From NCBI GenBank assembly GCA_905221605.1, contig CAJNDS010002076.1:404463-468462 (forward strand): DNA of 64,000 bases, written 5' to 3'. Below are positions 11,680 through 23,506 of this stretch, piece by piece. The first letter of the stretch is position 1; each line of letters starts with the position of its first letter. The position numbers and the translations under genes were made by a program. Below the pieces are notes generated by a model. The model saw only the letters and a program-made list of their open reading frames with translations, had not been told where the DNA came from and did not search any database. The stretch is from Symbiodinium natans. Taxonomy: Eukaryota > Sar > Dinophyceae > Suessiales > Symbiodiniaceae.

Positions 11680-11746
11680 GTCCGACTCTCAGCTGTCATC
11701 CTACCTGGGCCGCTACACGCAGGAGCCCATCGTGCTGGCGGCCAGG
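11680..11746 (+). CDS. Putative exon, unidentified
   Basis: After TTCTCAG the frame reads SDSQLSSYLGRYTQEP then IVLAAR, ending at a GC donor, with strongly G/C-biased third positions. The first base G is out of phase, requiring two bases from the previous exon. No family recognised. Confidence 0.5.
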
Positions 11747-12434
11747 GCCCGTGCTTGTTTTGTGGCTTGTGGGATGGTGGTGGATTGGTTTTAAGTCCAG
11801 GGTTCTCAAAGTTCAGAGTTTATGAGAGTATCAAGAGGGCCGGATAATGCCTTCTGGAATTCTGGAGCCCGCATGCGTCGTGTCGTTGATCAAGCTGAGA
11901 GGGCCTTTGAGGGTGGCTGCAGTCTGTGGCCTTACTCTCGAAAGTCTTCATGACCTGATCCTAAATCCCTGAGCCCTATTTTGCTCTGCATGACAAAACT
12001 CCAAGTCCCTCCCCCCCCCCCTAGACAGAAAAAAACAGAAGGGCACTACCTGAGGTGGGTGGCGGCAATTACGACATCGGCCGCGGTATCTTCCAGGAGA
12101 CCTCTGCCTCGAAACGTGCGCTCCGGAACAGAGCCCAAGCCATTGTAGGCCCTGCAATTGGGCTAAGGGTTTTGCTGTACAGTCCATTGTGGTTTTTCTC
12201 GGAGTTGCAGAGCTCGAGGTTGTCTCAGCTTCTACTGTTGGAGAAAAAGCCGATAGCCCTCAGCCTCATGGAGTCGCATTTCAGGAGAAGAAGTACACCT
12301 CCTACAAAGGGGGCATGCTCGAGGCTGCTGCGTGTTGCTTCCTTGTTTGCGCGAAAGGGCGGGGGAGCCAGTGAATCTCCTTAAGCCACCAGAAGCCCTA
12401 AAGCTTGCCTCGCCTTGCCTCGTAAGCCCCGCAG

Positions 12435-12503
12435 GCCTTTGGCAAGCTCTTCGCGGGCAACGTGCGGATATTCCAGTATCCGAACATCAGCCGGGGACCG
12501 ATG
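12435..12503 (+). CDS. Putative exon, beta-strand-like, possibly WD40-type
   Basis: CCCCGCAG acceptor, 23 codons including KLFAGNVRIFQYPNISRG, GT donor. The pattern G-N-V-R-I-F-x-Y-P is reminiscent of a beta-propeller blade such as those in EML-like proteins, but a single blade fragment cannot decide. Phase 0 at both ends. Confidence 0.45.
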
Positions 12504-12865
12504 GTCCATTGCCGCTGAGTGAATCGGGATGGAGTCCACAACAGCAATTCCGGACCTACTGTTTTTCTTAAAGCTAGTTGGGACTCAAAATGCTGTGTCT
12601 CGGAGATCTTTTTATTGAAGTGACAATCGCCAGACGGATCGCCAAACATCCAGATAGCCAGACATCAAGAGGTCCAAGCGAGTGACCCTGAAGTTTAGGC
12701 TCTAGGGCTCTAGGGCTCTAGAGGGTTCCTGCATCCTCAGCCCTCGAGTATCCAAGCGCCTAGCTCAGAGGCCGAGTGGTTCAGCAGCCGACGCTTTTGA
12801 ATGGGTTATTGTAGGGTTGTTCGGGTCATTGTAGGGATATTCACGGGGAAGTCCTGCGGTGAGAG

Positions 12866-12949
12866 TTCCGAGGCCCTGACGGAGATGTCTCGGAGGACTT
12901 GGAGTTCTCCGGGCCGAAGGAGCTTGGCTCCACCCTGCTGATTGGCTTC
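12866..12949 (+). CDS. Putative exon, unidentified
   Basis: 28 codons, FRGPDGDVSEDLEFSGPK then ELGSTLLIGF, ending at a GT donor, with an in-frame TGA just upstream of the acceptor. Excellent codon bias. Phase 0 ends would join cleanly to the 12435-12503 exon. Confidence 0.5.
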
Positions 12950-13194
12950 GTGCACTGATGGTGTGGGTTCAGGCTTTTATAAGGCTGTGTTCACGAGGTG
13001 TCGATCTGTTTTGAAAGGCCAAGCTGAGATAAGCGAACACTAAACAGACTTGAGAGCACCTCACGCTTCAGCCAGGCACAGGCATTCAGCCTCACACTCC
13101 GAGAGCCCTGTCGCTGCTGCGATTGACTAGGTTGAGTGCTCGCTTGGCCGCGCAGGGCGGGATTTCACAGTCCTGGGGACAGCAAGAGAAACAG

Positions 13195-14077
13195 AGACAG
13201 AGAGAGAGAGAGAGAGAGAGACAGTGTCACCGACGGGGCAACAGACCGATACCAAGCTCACACAGGTGGACTCCCTCGCGAGGTATATTCCAGGGGTTGG
13301 TGGTCGGGTAGGGGGAATCCACAGTCTGGGTATCGAACTCAGCCGTGGGGGGCCCTCCGGGGTTGAAGCCCCGTGGAAGAAGAGGAAGAAGAAGAAGAAG
13401 AAGAGGAGAGAGAGTGAGAGTGAGAGGAATGAAGGAAGGGAGGCCACTTGGCTCAGGCCGGTGTATGCCAGAGCGAGAAACGGGAAATCCTGACATGACA
13501 CCTTGTGAAAACACATTTGTTCCGACTGAGCCATGAGCGGGTTTAACAACATTGGCAAGCTTGGGGAAATCCTGGGGGAGGCGAACTCAAAGCGGGATTG
13601 GAACTCGATGAAACTCAGAATGGGTTTGAGAATGCAGCGGGATATGGGGACCATGGAACATTCGAAGCGGAATGAGGCGAGGGAGGGGAGGTCAAGTTGA
13701 TTTGTTGCTTTTGAAAAAAATCGTGTTTTACACTGGCAACCCCTCGAGTTTGAAACTCGAATGTTCCGTAGCCTGCTGCTGATAAGGAAGAGATAGACAG
13801 AGAGAGAAAAGGAAAAAGCAACAACAGAAAGAACGCTAAGCCAATACATAAGGTACGGTGAGTCGAGCAATTCGCATTGAGGTTTTGGCCTTCCAGCCTC
13901 ATAAATGAAAGCAAGAAACAAAGACAGAGACCGAGTGACAGGAGTACCTCCATCGCTTTCTGGTGAACGAAGAGAAGATCGTCCACGGCCCAGTGGGAGA
14001 AACCTGTGGAAACGGGGTTGCTGTACGGAATCGGCTGCAGAGTCCTGCGTGCATGGTGCTTGATGTGCAATATACAC
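13195..14077. repeat. GA/GAA-rich repeat region
   Basis: A short GA microsatellite (13195-13220), a GAA-rich block (13377-13430) and a palindrome (TCGAGTTT/AAACTCGA near 13743-13760). The minus strand is open for over 300 codons here, but it runs through the microsatellites and contains Ser-Leu and poly-Phe runs; I do not support it as a gene. Confidence 0.6.
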
Positions 14078-14548
14078 ATACTTATATAAGTTAGATGATC
14101 TGAGCAGACCATGGTCGTACGAACTCAGCCTCGAGAACCGCTCATGCTTAGTTCTTCCATATCCAGATAGGAGTCTTTTGAAGAAGGCTGCAGCTTTTGG
14201 AGACTATCCATGACCACAAGGTCTCTATTGAGCCCTCGTACATGAACAGCTTTGCCGTCCAAAAAGACTCCAACGAGCCCTACCGCGGGCAGTCGGAGGC
14301 CAGACTGTCTGAGACGCCGGCATCAGCTCCCAAAAAACACGCTGCTGTTCCATGCCATGTTGTTCCAGCGCTACAATCGTCTTCCGCGCTGTGCGAATGT
14401 GGGGCTTCAAGAACCCAACGATATCTCAGAGTCTCATCTTTGTTTACCGACTTAGAGCCATCTAGTCGTGTATATCAGCGCATAAAGCGGCCCAAACCCC
14501 AGTCGTAGTCGACAGCACTAGCGCCAGGACGTCGTGAAGCTGATGCAG

Positions 14549-14601
14549 ACTGGTGATACTGAATGGGAAAAGTACGTGCCCGATGAGGTCGGGTACTCCA
14601 G
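14549..14601 (+). CDS. Putative exon, possibly start of a WW-like fold
   Basis: Encodes TGDTEWEKYVPDEVGYS and ends at a GT donor. An early Trp followed by about 12 residues and G-x-S-R/Y-Y is the spacing of the first half of a WW domain, but the second Trp must come from another exon that I could not find. An upstream coding-like run (HDHKVSIEPSYMNSFAVQKD near 14210-14270) may belong to the same gene. Confidence 0.4.
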
Positions 14602-15424
14602 GTACTACTGCTTGGCATTTCAGGTTGACTCAAAGCTTTCCAGTTATTTGGAGCTACCGCGTGCCTGTTGCAGCCTGTGTCTTCCCAAAAGCCCATTCTG
14701 AAGTATGTGCTTCTGCGATCCAGTCTTGTCGGCCTGACTTGACAACCCCTTTGGCTTCGACTCTTGGTTCTCTCTTCGAAAGGTTGAAGTACTTGTTGTT
14801 GCTTTATGCTAAGCCACAGTGCTATCTCCTTGCCCATATGGATCTCCGGGCGCCCTCCAGCGCAAATTAGACGTGATTCCTAGCATTTTCTTGGCATCAC
14901 GCTGGAAAGTCAGGAAGGTCAGGCCTCCCCACCCGAAACCCTCTCCCCTCTGCAAGCCCCAGCACAGACGATACCAAGCTAGGCCCACGGCATCATTAAG
15001 CAGTCCAGCTGGTTCCAGAGGCAACGACCCCGCGCAGGGGTGCACACAGTGGACTGGATTCAGGTCTTACGGTTCACAGATGGAGGTTGCTAGCTGCTAG
15101 TTATGACGCTATACGTTCAGATTCTGCTCCGTTCTGCTCCTCTGAGTCACTCGGGTGGTAGGAATGGTGGCAGCACGTTTGACCCACACATGGAAAGTGC
15201 AACTCCAATTCCAGTGTTCGATTCGGTATGTCCCTTATCCAGGGTTTAGGGTTTCGGGTTCAGGGTTTAGGTTTAAGTTTAGGGTTTTAAGGTCCCGCCC
15301 CTAAACTGACAATGTTTTAGCGCATCTGGGCAGGTACACAGCCGGGGGTGCTACATCTCAGCAGGCACACTGTGTGTGGACAGATCTTCGCATGGCAAGC
15401 ACGTAACAGACCTGAAGTTGTCAT

Positions 15425-15540
15425 GCTTTGCTCTCCTTCATCGCCTCCCTTTTCACGGGGTGCGATTTCCACGAGCTTTTTGTGAGCTCTCAGGTCATCT
15501 ACAAGGCCTTTGAGGTCTTGGACGAGATCGGAAAAGAGTG
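15425..15540 (+). CDS. Putative alpha-helical exon
   Basis: The + frame gives FIASLFTGCDFHELFVSS and QVIYKAFEVLDEIGKE before a TGA. The minus strand of the same bases is also open and charged (SDLVQDLKGLVDDLRAHKKL), so strand choice rests only on the consistent + orientation of all recognised genes. Confidence 0.35.
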
Positions 15541-15914
15541 AACGGCTGCGCGCCTCTCGCCTTCGTCTTCTGCCGGAGCCATTTGATGAACAAGTGCCGA
15601 TCAAAATGTTTTGGGTTTAGTTATGGGAGATATTTTTAGCACCGAGGGAAGAGGGAGAATCATTCGATGTCTCCTCTCACTCGAGTGTCTGCATGTGCTT
15701 GGACATATGGCAACCGGTTGCAACTTTTAATTTTCACGGGCGTTGAGCCCATTCTTCTCCAAACCTAGTGTGTCCAGACCGCTTGTGACAGCAAAAGGCA
15801 GCCGACTTTGACACGAAATCTGTCTGTCTTGTTGCAGTCATGTTTTCTTCTTTGGCGAGTCGATGCTGCGCGTGCTTAAAGGCTTCGTGTGATTCTCGTG
15901 ATGTTCGACCTGCT

Positions 15915-16145
15915 TTAGGGACTTTAGTGGGGGCCCCCTCTGTAAAGTCAATTTTGCCGGGCTATTCAGCAGCGTTGTGCGTGGTGGGGTCCGCAATGAG
16001 GTCAGTTCGTCCAGGTGTCGGAAGAAAGTTTCGTGCGGCGCGCCTTTAAACTCAATTGCTGGGGCTCGCCGTCCCTTTTTGAATCATATAAAAACCCGTG
16101 GGCCGCTTAAAGTTTAAAGAGAGCCAACACCAGCTTCGGCTGGTG
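15915..16145. repeat. Dispersed repeat A, copy 1, with terminal UUCG hairpin
   Basis: Shares a strongly similar core with 31825-31985 (…AAGTCAA..TTG.CGGGCTATTCAG…GGGGTCCGC.AT.AGGT…TTTCGTG.GGC). Both copies are followed by a strong G/C hairpin; here CACCAGC-TTCG-GCTGGTG at 16128-16145. Not obviously coding. Confidence 0.6.
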
Positions 16146-16179
16146 GGGGGGGGCCCTACAGAGCCCTCCCCCTTGCCAG

Positions 16180-16248
16180 GCCCCGATGGTGCGGCTTGTG
16201 GAGTCCATCGAGCAGGGGCAAGAGGCGCCGCTTGGGGTCGCAGAGGAG
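16180..16248 (+). CDS. Putative exon, unidentified
   Basis: TTGCCAG acceptor, 23 codons including MVRLVESIEQGQEAPLGVAE. Good codon bias; no family recognised. Confidence 0.45.
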
Positions 16249-17119
16249 GGTTGTAAAGGAATGGTTTTACGATGGCTTGAGGTTGTTTTGGGGGTTGACT
16301 CTAGGGATGGTTTATTGGTTTTACTGGGGGGGGGGTTTTGGAATTCAGTGAGAAGGGGTGAGAGGATCCTTCTAGGGCCATTATAAGGTTTGGAGTTTGG
16401 AGCTTTGTCTTCTCGGACTCGGACTTGGGGTTTCCTTGGGGTTCTTAGGGGCGTTAAGGCTTGAGCCGAATTTTTTGTTTCCTCCGGGTAGGTTTAAGGG
16501 GACACCCACGTCCAGACCCCGGTCCTCCCAACCCGACCCAATCACTGCCAGGCCCTGGTGCGACTGAGTGTTCCAGATGGTCAGGCCGCTTTTGAGTTCT
16601 TACTTGGTTTACAGGGGAGTTTTTGTTGACGTGGGCTGCTGAGATCTGCGATGGGCTCTGCCTCTGCACCCATACTGTGCCACTCGGACCGGCACGACGA
16701 ACGTTCCCGGCAGGTATAAACCGCCTCACCTAATCGACCTCGGCCTGTTTTGGAGTGTCAATGCAAGACCCATCCGAGTCATCTTCAAAGCCTGAAAGTT
16801 TCGGCAGTTTCGGCGTCCTCAAACCCAGAACGAGCCATCAAGCACTGTTCTGAAGGCTCCGGGCTCCCTGCCAGAAGGATGCTACGTGGAGTTTCTTGAC
16901 AAAAGGGGGGAAAGCAAGCAGGGCGGGGGGGGGGAGGGGGGGGCAAGGAGGTTAGAGTGGGCCGAGGTGAGAGGTGCGAGATGAATCTAAGAAGGTTGGG
17001 GCTGGAGATACCGGCATTGTGGTTGTTTAAGTTTTCAGTGTCTAGCTGCGCTTCCGATGCATGCTGCCTGTTATCGCTTGTTGTGGGGCCTTGGAGTTTT
17101 GGGTTCAGGGTGTTCTTGC

Positions 17120-17192
17120 CGACACGCTCCTATAGCGAACTCATTGATACCGTCACAGGGAAGCTTGTACATGAGGTAGCGCGACGATGCAG
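17120..17192 (+). CDS. Putative exon, unidentified
   Basis: Frame RSYSELIDTVTGKLVHEVAR then RC. Helical, coding-like; boundaries not fixed. Confidence 0.3.
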
Positions 17193-18407
17193 GAGCCAAA
17201 GAGCAAGCACTTGGCTTGAGAGGTTTGCTTAAAGTCGCACGGTAACCGCTAGTGGTCTGAGCAGACTTGCTGCCGTCCCATATTCCCCAAGGTTTGCGGA
17301 CGTCCGGGGCTGCGATGCTTTGGCTGCAATGATATTGCTCAGGGATCCACAGAAGGGCTTAGGAGGACACACGGATCGCACCCCGAGGTTCTCGTTGCCA
17401 GAGGTTGCCGGAGCTGCATCAACGATCCTACAGCCATCCTTCTACAGCCTGGATGTACACAAACTAACCATCCTGTATGCGCTTTAACTTGCAGGCCGAT
17501 GGTGTAGACTTCGGGATGGCAGAGGGGGGGAACCACTGAGGACGGAATCTCCACGCACCAGGAGCAGACACGGGCCAGTTGGGATCCTTCAGTTCTCAAG
17601 GATGTGGGTCTCCTTTTCAGGCAGGGTTGGCCTCTGATTGGCCCCGAAAGTGTCTTACGTCCCAAAAGACTGCAGGAGCCTTCCCCCTGTGGGGAGCACG
17701 TCACAGCCTGGATGCTTGGATGCAGCCAGAGTGAGGAAATCAAGGTGGCATTTAAGAGCCTTACGTTCGGGTGGCCTGCGATCCCCCGCGGCTCCCTCAC
17801 AAAAACAACTCCACCCTCCCTGTCCCTTAATAACTGAACGACACGACGGCTCGTCGTTGCCTGCCATATTGCGGGTCCTGCTTGCAGCCCGATTCAGATT
17901 TGGCAAGGCGTGAAAACATCGTGAAACGTCGAACCCCTCGTTAGTGACGAGCTCGGACGCGAACCCTCAGCAGCGCTAGTGAGGCCAAGTCAGAGCTTGT
18001 CCTGATTCGATCCAAGAGGTTTGGTGACATGCACGACCCAAAAAGCTCTCTCTCTCTCTGCAGGAGCTGTCAAAGACACCCAAGAACGCAAAGAGAGGGC
18101 CCCAAACCCTAACAGTCCTCAAAATATCAGATCCTTGTGTCCACCAAGGAAGATCAGCTCGAAGCCAGGTGATCCCGCTGGAAGCCCAGGGTCGGTATCG
18201 GGTATATACATGTAGGTGTATTGCTTTCATGACTTACATGCTGCGCAGGTTCACAGACTCTCCCCCGAAAGCCGATCGAGAGTTGAACCATAGGAACACA
18301 GCAGAACCGATGTCGATAGGCACCGCCAGAGTACGCGGTGGCTTGGGGTACCTACCTGCAATCACAGCCCTGAAGCGACTAACAAAAAGCAACACCTCTC
18401 AGCACAG

Positions 18408-18730
18408 GTCTCCTCAAGCCCACATCGCCTCATTGCGAGGTGAACTCCATCCGCATTGGAGACACTTCGAGCTTCCCTCCCTACATCTCGGGCGGCCTCG
18501 TCACGGAGAAGAAGGCGGCAGTTGGACCCCCCATGCCTGAAATTTGCTTTTTACGCCGGGGCAACAGCCCCAGCATGAGAACCTCAGGAACTGCTTGGCT
18601 ACAAATCGTCAACCCCAAGAGCCCTCCTGTCCAGGTTGGCGTCCCATATGCCTTCAAGTCCCTTGCGGAGTCCTTGAAGGAACATGCAGACACCATGCCT
18701 GATGATTGGGAAAGCTTGGAAGATGGATAA
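18408..18730 (+). CDS. Two exons resembling the FCCH domain of ubiquitin E1, ending at a stop
   Basis: Exon 18408-18514 (acceptor CACAG, GC donor) encodes a stretch with IGDTSSFPPYISGGLVTEKK. Exon 18635-18730 (acceptor GTCCAG) continues in phase with VGVPYAFKSLAESL and ends MPDDWESLEDG-TAA. The joined order I-x-DTS-x-F-x-x-YI-x-GG-x-V-x-x-x-K…FKSL-x-x-SL matches the first catalytic cysteine half-domain of E1 enzymes without gaps. However, an eIF2A gene starts at 21.0 kb and the clear E1 gene is at 52.6-64 kb, so these cannot be ordinary E1 exons of that gene. Either a partial E1 duplicate, or the C-terminus of an unrelated protein with chance similarity. Confidence 0.55.
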
Positions 18731-20155
18731 ATAAATCAATAAGTATATACATGTATGTATGTATGTATATATATATATATTAACTCCTAGACCTGCCGCA
18801 CAAAGCGGGCAGGACCCTGGAATGCCATTCGACAACATGGCTGCCTGGCGGCACTGCTTTTTCACTGGATCCTTTTCAAATTGGGCAGACGAGTGGTAGA
18901 CTCGAGCCAATGCCTGTAGCCAAGGTGGGAACCGACATGATCAACTTCGGTGCGAACCTCCGAGGGAGGGGGGGTGGGATAGGGATTGTTTCGCAGCCCA
19001 AAACCTACTCGTCAGAATACCTAGACAAGGGTTTATTTAGGAGGATCGTGAGGCGGAACATGAGAGTTCGGGGGCCAACTTAGATACCGACAGGCCTTTG
19101 GACTGCAGCCTTGAACCCTAAACCCAAAACACTCCCAAACGCAAGAGGCTCCGAGCTGCAGAGCCACGTGCTGCTCCACGCAGCTCTGAGCGTTGAAGTA
19201 CCCTGGATGACATGTTGCTGCTTTCTGTTTTCTTCGAGCGATTTTTGTGTGGGTGCATCTCCCAGATGCATTACATTACATATTTGTATAGTCATAGTTG
19301 AGGCTTGAGCAGGCGGCTTAGGTTTAGAGAACACGGGTGTGCGTGCCCAATCATGTTGAATTGGGGTCAGCTGGAAGGCCTTGGTCGCATTCGCATGACC
19401 CGAGTCGGATTGTTTCTTTACGTTGAACTTTGAACTGCGATGCACGGCGCTATATATACATGAGCTCGGGAAGCAGGTAGAACAGCCATTTGCTGCACAG
19501 CAAGCATGACACCCTGAGCCTAGACATCCTCCCTCAAGCATTGTTGGGTGGTTTGCTTGCACTGCATCCTTGCGTCCGCAGCGCGCCGCTACACAGCTCA
19601 AGGCCGCATTTGTTTACGAGCCGGGCTGCTCTTTAAACTGCCCGTTCGGACCTTCAGCTTTCCCTGTTATTCCAGGTGCAGGTTGCTCAAAAAATGGGAC
19701 AGTATTGAAAACCCAGGAGAGATGTGCTCACCAGTTGACGCAAACAAGCGCTTCATTGGCGCTTAGAGCATCCAAAGCAATTGAGTACGAAGCACCAGGC
19801 ACAGCCAGGCAGTGCTGCTTATCAAATTGGGGGGGGTACAAGTACTTGGCACGGACAGACGTCCCAGATTTTGTTTCACGACTAGTGGCTGTGACCAGCC
19901 CAACTCACTAGTGATCTCTTTCGAAGGTGCTCTCGGCCTGTTTGGCTTTTGACGTGCAGGACTTCTGGCTTATGGACCATGGTTTTAAGGCTGCATCTTG
20001 CTGCATCTTTCGATATTCATCATGCCATGGAGCATTGCACCCTACTGCAACACTGTACGTCTCCAGGCCAGGTGCCTTTCCTCCAATCATGGCTTCCGAC
20101 ACTGCGCGTGGGGCCTAGCCAAGGAGAGAGGCCGCCTGAAAGACAGAGAGAGATA

Positions 20156-20343
20156 GAGAGGGCTTACACCCCAGGCAGAGAGAAGAAGAAGAAGACGAAG
20201 AGGAAGAGGAAGAAGACGAAGAAGAAGACGAAGAAGACGAAGAAAAAGACGAAGAAGAAGAATAAGAAGAAGAAGAAGAATAAGAAGAATAATAAGCAGA
20301 AGAAGAAGCAGAAGAAGAAGAAAACACAGAAGAAGAAGAAGAA

Positions 20344-20374
<31 letters not shown>

Positions 20375-20445
20375 CAGAATAACAACAATAATAATCGGAA
20401 GAAGAATAAGAGGAATAACAAGAAGAAGACGAAATGAGAAGAAGA
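20156..20445. repeat. GAA/AAG trinucleotide block
   Basis: About 290 bp of imperfect GAAGAA with ACG and AATAAG variants. Low-complexity frames (Lys-rich, Phe/Leu-rich, Ser-rich) on all strands are artefacts. Confidence 0.9.
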
Positions 20446-21025
20446 AGAGTGAGAGAGTGAGAGTGAGAGGGATTGAGCCTTCGCCGGGGGAAGCACGAAG
20501 AGTATGGGCATGTGCCAGTGCTGCCCAACAGCCTACAGTCCGTGCATGTCCATGCACTAGCTAGGCACGCAGGCGCACGCGCACGCACACGCACACAAAA
20601 CGCACGACAAACACCCACTCACCGCCTACGCCCGCCGGCCGGATGCACCCACCCATCCGCCCATGCAAGGACACTGGCACGAGGTCCGCTTCGTATAAGT
20701 TTTGTATCGCGGCTTTTCATGGAAGCTCCATTGAAAGATTTCGCAATGGTGGAAAGCAGACCGGCAAGCTCGCCACGCACATCGCTTCAACCCCAGCCCT
20801 CACGTCGACATGACAGCAGGGCAAGCTTCGCTCCACCTACCCCCTGGGAAGAAGAAGAAGGAACAAGAAGAATCATAAGAAGAAGAGCGGGAGAGAGAGA
20901 GAGAGAGAGAGTCTTGGGCTCGATGGTTAAAGTGCATGAAGCCATGCTCTCAACACTATAACGCCACTCAAAGTTACAGCCTTTAAAGAGCCCTCCGAGC
21001 CTGCCTCCAAGCCCCTGCTTTCTTT

Positions 21026-21061
21026 AGGCCGATGCCTTTCTTCGTCCGAGAGAAGGAGTTT
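21026..21061 (+). CDS. Probable first coding exon of the eIF2A gene
   Basis: A pyrimidine-rich tract ends in TTTCTTTAG, followed after four bases by ATG (21032-21034) and the frame MPFFVREKEFLKLYGSE. The sequence fits the start of eIF2A proteins, where a short strand like LxVRxxEGLxLxxG begins the propeller. An AG directly before the initiator with no upstream coding is also what a spliced-leader trans-splicing acceptor looks like in dinoflagellates. The 3' end of the exon (a GC or other donor) is not fixed. Confidence 0.5.
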
Positions 21062-21410
21062 TTGAAACTCTACGGCTCCGAGCTCGGACGATGACCAGCG
21101 AGTTCTGGGCTTTGCTGGGGCTCTCCTCGGGTGGTTCAGGGGCTTTTTTCATGTTTGGGGTTCAAGGTAGGATTGAGGGTTTAGGGCTCCCCAGTCGACC
21201 TTCAGGACCGGTATACCTTCGGCCAACCCCAAAAGTCCTCAAATGGGAAGTTGGGTCATCTGTGGCGACGATGGCCGCGGCAGACGCTCCACAAGGTCGA
21301 CTGATCCTTGCGTCTCCCCTTCACTCTGAAAGCTGCTCGAAGAGAGACTGACCCGGAGCCCTTCGAAGTCCCAAACCCCAAACGTCACGAGATCCAAGCA
21401 AACCCTGCAC

Positions 21411-21486
21411 CTAAACCCTAAACTGCCCTAAACCCTAAACTGCCCTAAACCCTAAACCCTAAACCCTAAAGCCTAAACCCCAACCC
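21411..21486 (-). repeat. CCCTAAA telomere-like array
   Basis: About ten degenerate copies. Followed by a possible 32-nt exon (21489-21520, FGTSQIEEAQ, GC donor) and then the opposing G-rich array at 21595-21704. Confidence 0.9.
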
Positions 21487-21594
21487 AGGCTTTGGTACGT
21501 CGCAGATTGAGGAAGCCCAGGCCAGGTCTCTGGGGAATCCTTAAGCCCTGAGTAGCCACTTCCCCTCTTGCGCAGCCCGGGTCTCATGTTTATA

Positions 21595-21704
21595 GGGTTT
21601 AGGGCTTAGGGCTTAGAGGGTTTCGGGTTTAGGGTTGGGGTTTGGGGTTTGGGGTTTGGGGTTTGGGGTTCGGGGTTCGGGGTTTGGGGTTTGGGGTTTA
21701 GGAT
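21595..21704 (+). repeat. TTTAGGG/TTTGGGG telomere-like array
   Basis: Starts as TTTAGGG and grades into a run of TTTGGGG and TTCGGGG units. Inverted relative to 21411-21486. Confidence 0.9.
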
Positions 21705-23478
21705 CCTATGCCACCCCCCCTTTAACTACCCCTCCTACCCAAAAAGTGAGGCACGGGATTGTAGATGGGCTCCAATGCATCTCTACCGCTTCCGCTTTCT
21801 GTGCAGGATCAGGTTCCCTTATAAGTCAACAACCCCGAACCCTGAACCCAAAAACTTAGCAGCAAGAAGCTGCTTTTCCGTGGGTTGCCAGGGAGGGAGC
21901 CCAGGGTACATCGCTTCGTTTTTGTTGTACCGGGCTTTGGGCGCGGGACTTAGGATCCGGATGCCCAAACATAAAAGCCCCTGGGCCCAAGTTTGGGTTT
22001 GGGTGCCTCAAAGTCCTACATTTGAAGGCTCCAGTTGGTGATCTGTGGCTTGGGTCAACGACCCGTGCCTACACCTTTAAAGCCCCAAAGCCTCGAGCCT
22101 TGAATCTGAAGCTACTTTGGCTCTTGGAACTCTGTTCACCTTTTGGTGCCCTCAGCGTTCGACCCCTCCGCCCTCCCCATGTTCTGTCCCAAGTCTGTTT
22201 TCAGGCGCCACCTTTCCCTCTCGCGCTGCCCAAGGCGTGGGCTGAATCAAGAGGGTTTTGGAGTGAATTTTCAAAAGCTGAAAACCTTGTAGTGTGCAGT
22301 ATCAGTGCGAATCTGGCAAAGTTTAGCCGCGGTTTGACGCAAGGTTGTGTCAGACTTCCCAAACGCTATCCCTCAATCAAACAAAAACCTCAATTCCGCG
22401 AGCCCTGAACCCTCTCAAAAAGCCCAATTGGCCTTCGTGATTCAGAAAGTGACATGAATCAGAAAGTGAAAAGGGCTCAGACCACAACACCATCCTTGTG
22501 ATACTCACACAATCCCTGTCTCCATGGCAGTTTAAATGTTCCACGGGATGTTATCTGTAGCGGACTGCAGTCTTGCCCGGAGCGCGGCATATTGCCGAAG
22601 CTTTTTCTGGCACAGCTTCATATTCCTGAGCTGTTGTGTCAAGTCTGGACAAGTTGCCTACAGTCCAACCATGGAGAACATAAGGTGCGTATTTCATGCT
22701 GCTTACTACTCATGTGACGAGAACGCATGGAATAAACATATCAAAATGAAAGCAAACTTGAAGAGAGTGATGTGCATGAACGAACTTCTTATGCTGGTGC
22801 TGGAGTTTTGCCGCTATGCGACTGTCACGCGAGATGTGTTTTTCCTGCGTTCTGAGGCCTCTAGAGCCCAAAACCCTTACGCCACGAAGTCCCAATGTTC
22901 TCTGTGAGTTTCTTAGGCTGCCTCATGGTGTCCTTCGGGCATTGCCTTAGCAATGGCTCGGGGGCCCAGCGCGGCATCTTCGATGTGCGTGGCGGAGATG
23001 TAGTGGACATCGGGCATCAAGGCGTTTACAGTTTACACTTTACATGTCTCGTGTAGGGGGTTGTAGGGCTGGGTTCTGGGGGCTCAGGGGTTTCTTAATG
23101 TTTCTTAGATTCTGGGTTCTGTAGGTCACTGTAGGTGAAGAGGCTTGGAGTCGAGGGCAGCGCAGCCCAAGTTGGAGACTCGACGACAAAAATTGCAGCA
23201 CAGTGATGCGAAACGCCCACCTAACCTCCTACCCTCTCCGAATCTCTCCTGCAGCCCTCGATCCTCTCCCCAGAAAAAATCAGGTCGATCCAGTGCAGGG
23301 GCCGCGCGTCGCGGTCTTTGAGTCGGCGAGTGGGACCTCACTGTCCGGGCCCGGAGGTTTTGGGCGGCTCAGGGCTTTTTGGTTGTGAAGCCTTTAGGCA
23401 TACTCCTGAGTCAGGGGCTTCTGGGTTTATGACTTCTGCCCTGTTGAGGGCTTGAGGCGTCATCGTGTGAGCGTGTGT

Positions 23479-23506
23479 GGGGGGGGGGGGGGGGGGGGGG
23501 GGGGGG
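23479..23506 (+). repeat. Run of 28 G
   Basis: Uninterrupted G tract flanked by GT repeats; expected to form G-quadruplex and prone to sequencing error, so the exact length is unreliable. Confidence 0.9.

Noticed and set aside
12435-12503. Assignment of VRIFQYPN to eIF2A
   Set aside because: The motif resembles the eIF2A V-R-L-Y-Q-Y-P-N segment, but it lies 8.6 kb before the eIF2A start and out of order; kept as an unassigned propeller-like exon.
13127-14077. Longest open frame of the window, 316 codons on the minus strand
   Set aside because: It runs through GA and GAA microsatellites, contains Ser-Leu and poly-Phe runs, has no recognisable domain and lacks the G/C third-position bias of the confirmed exons.
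20087-20618. Overlapping Leu-, Ser- and Phe-rich frames of 115-170 codons
   Set aside because: All come from the GAA trinucleotide block.
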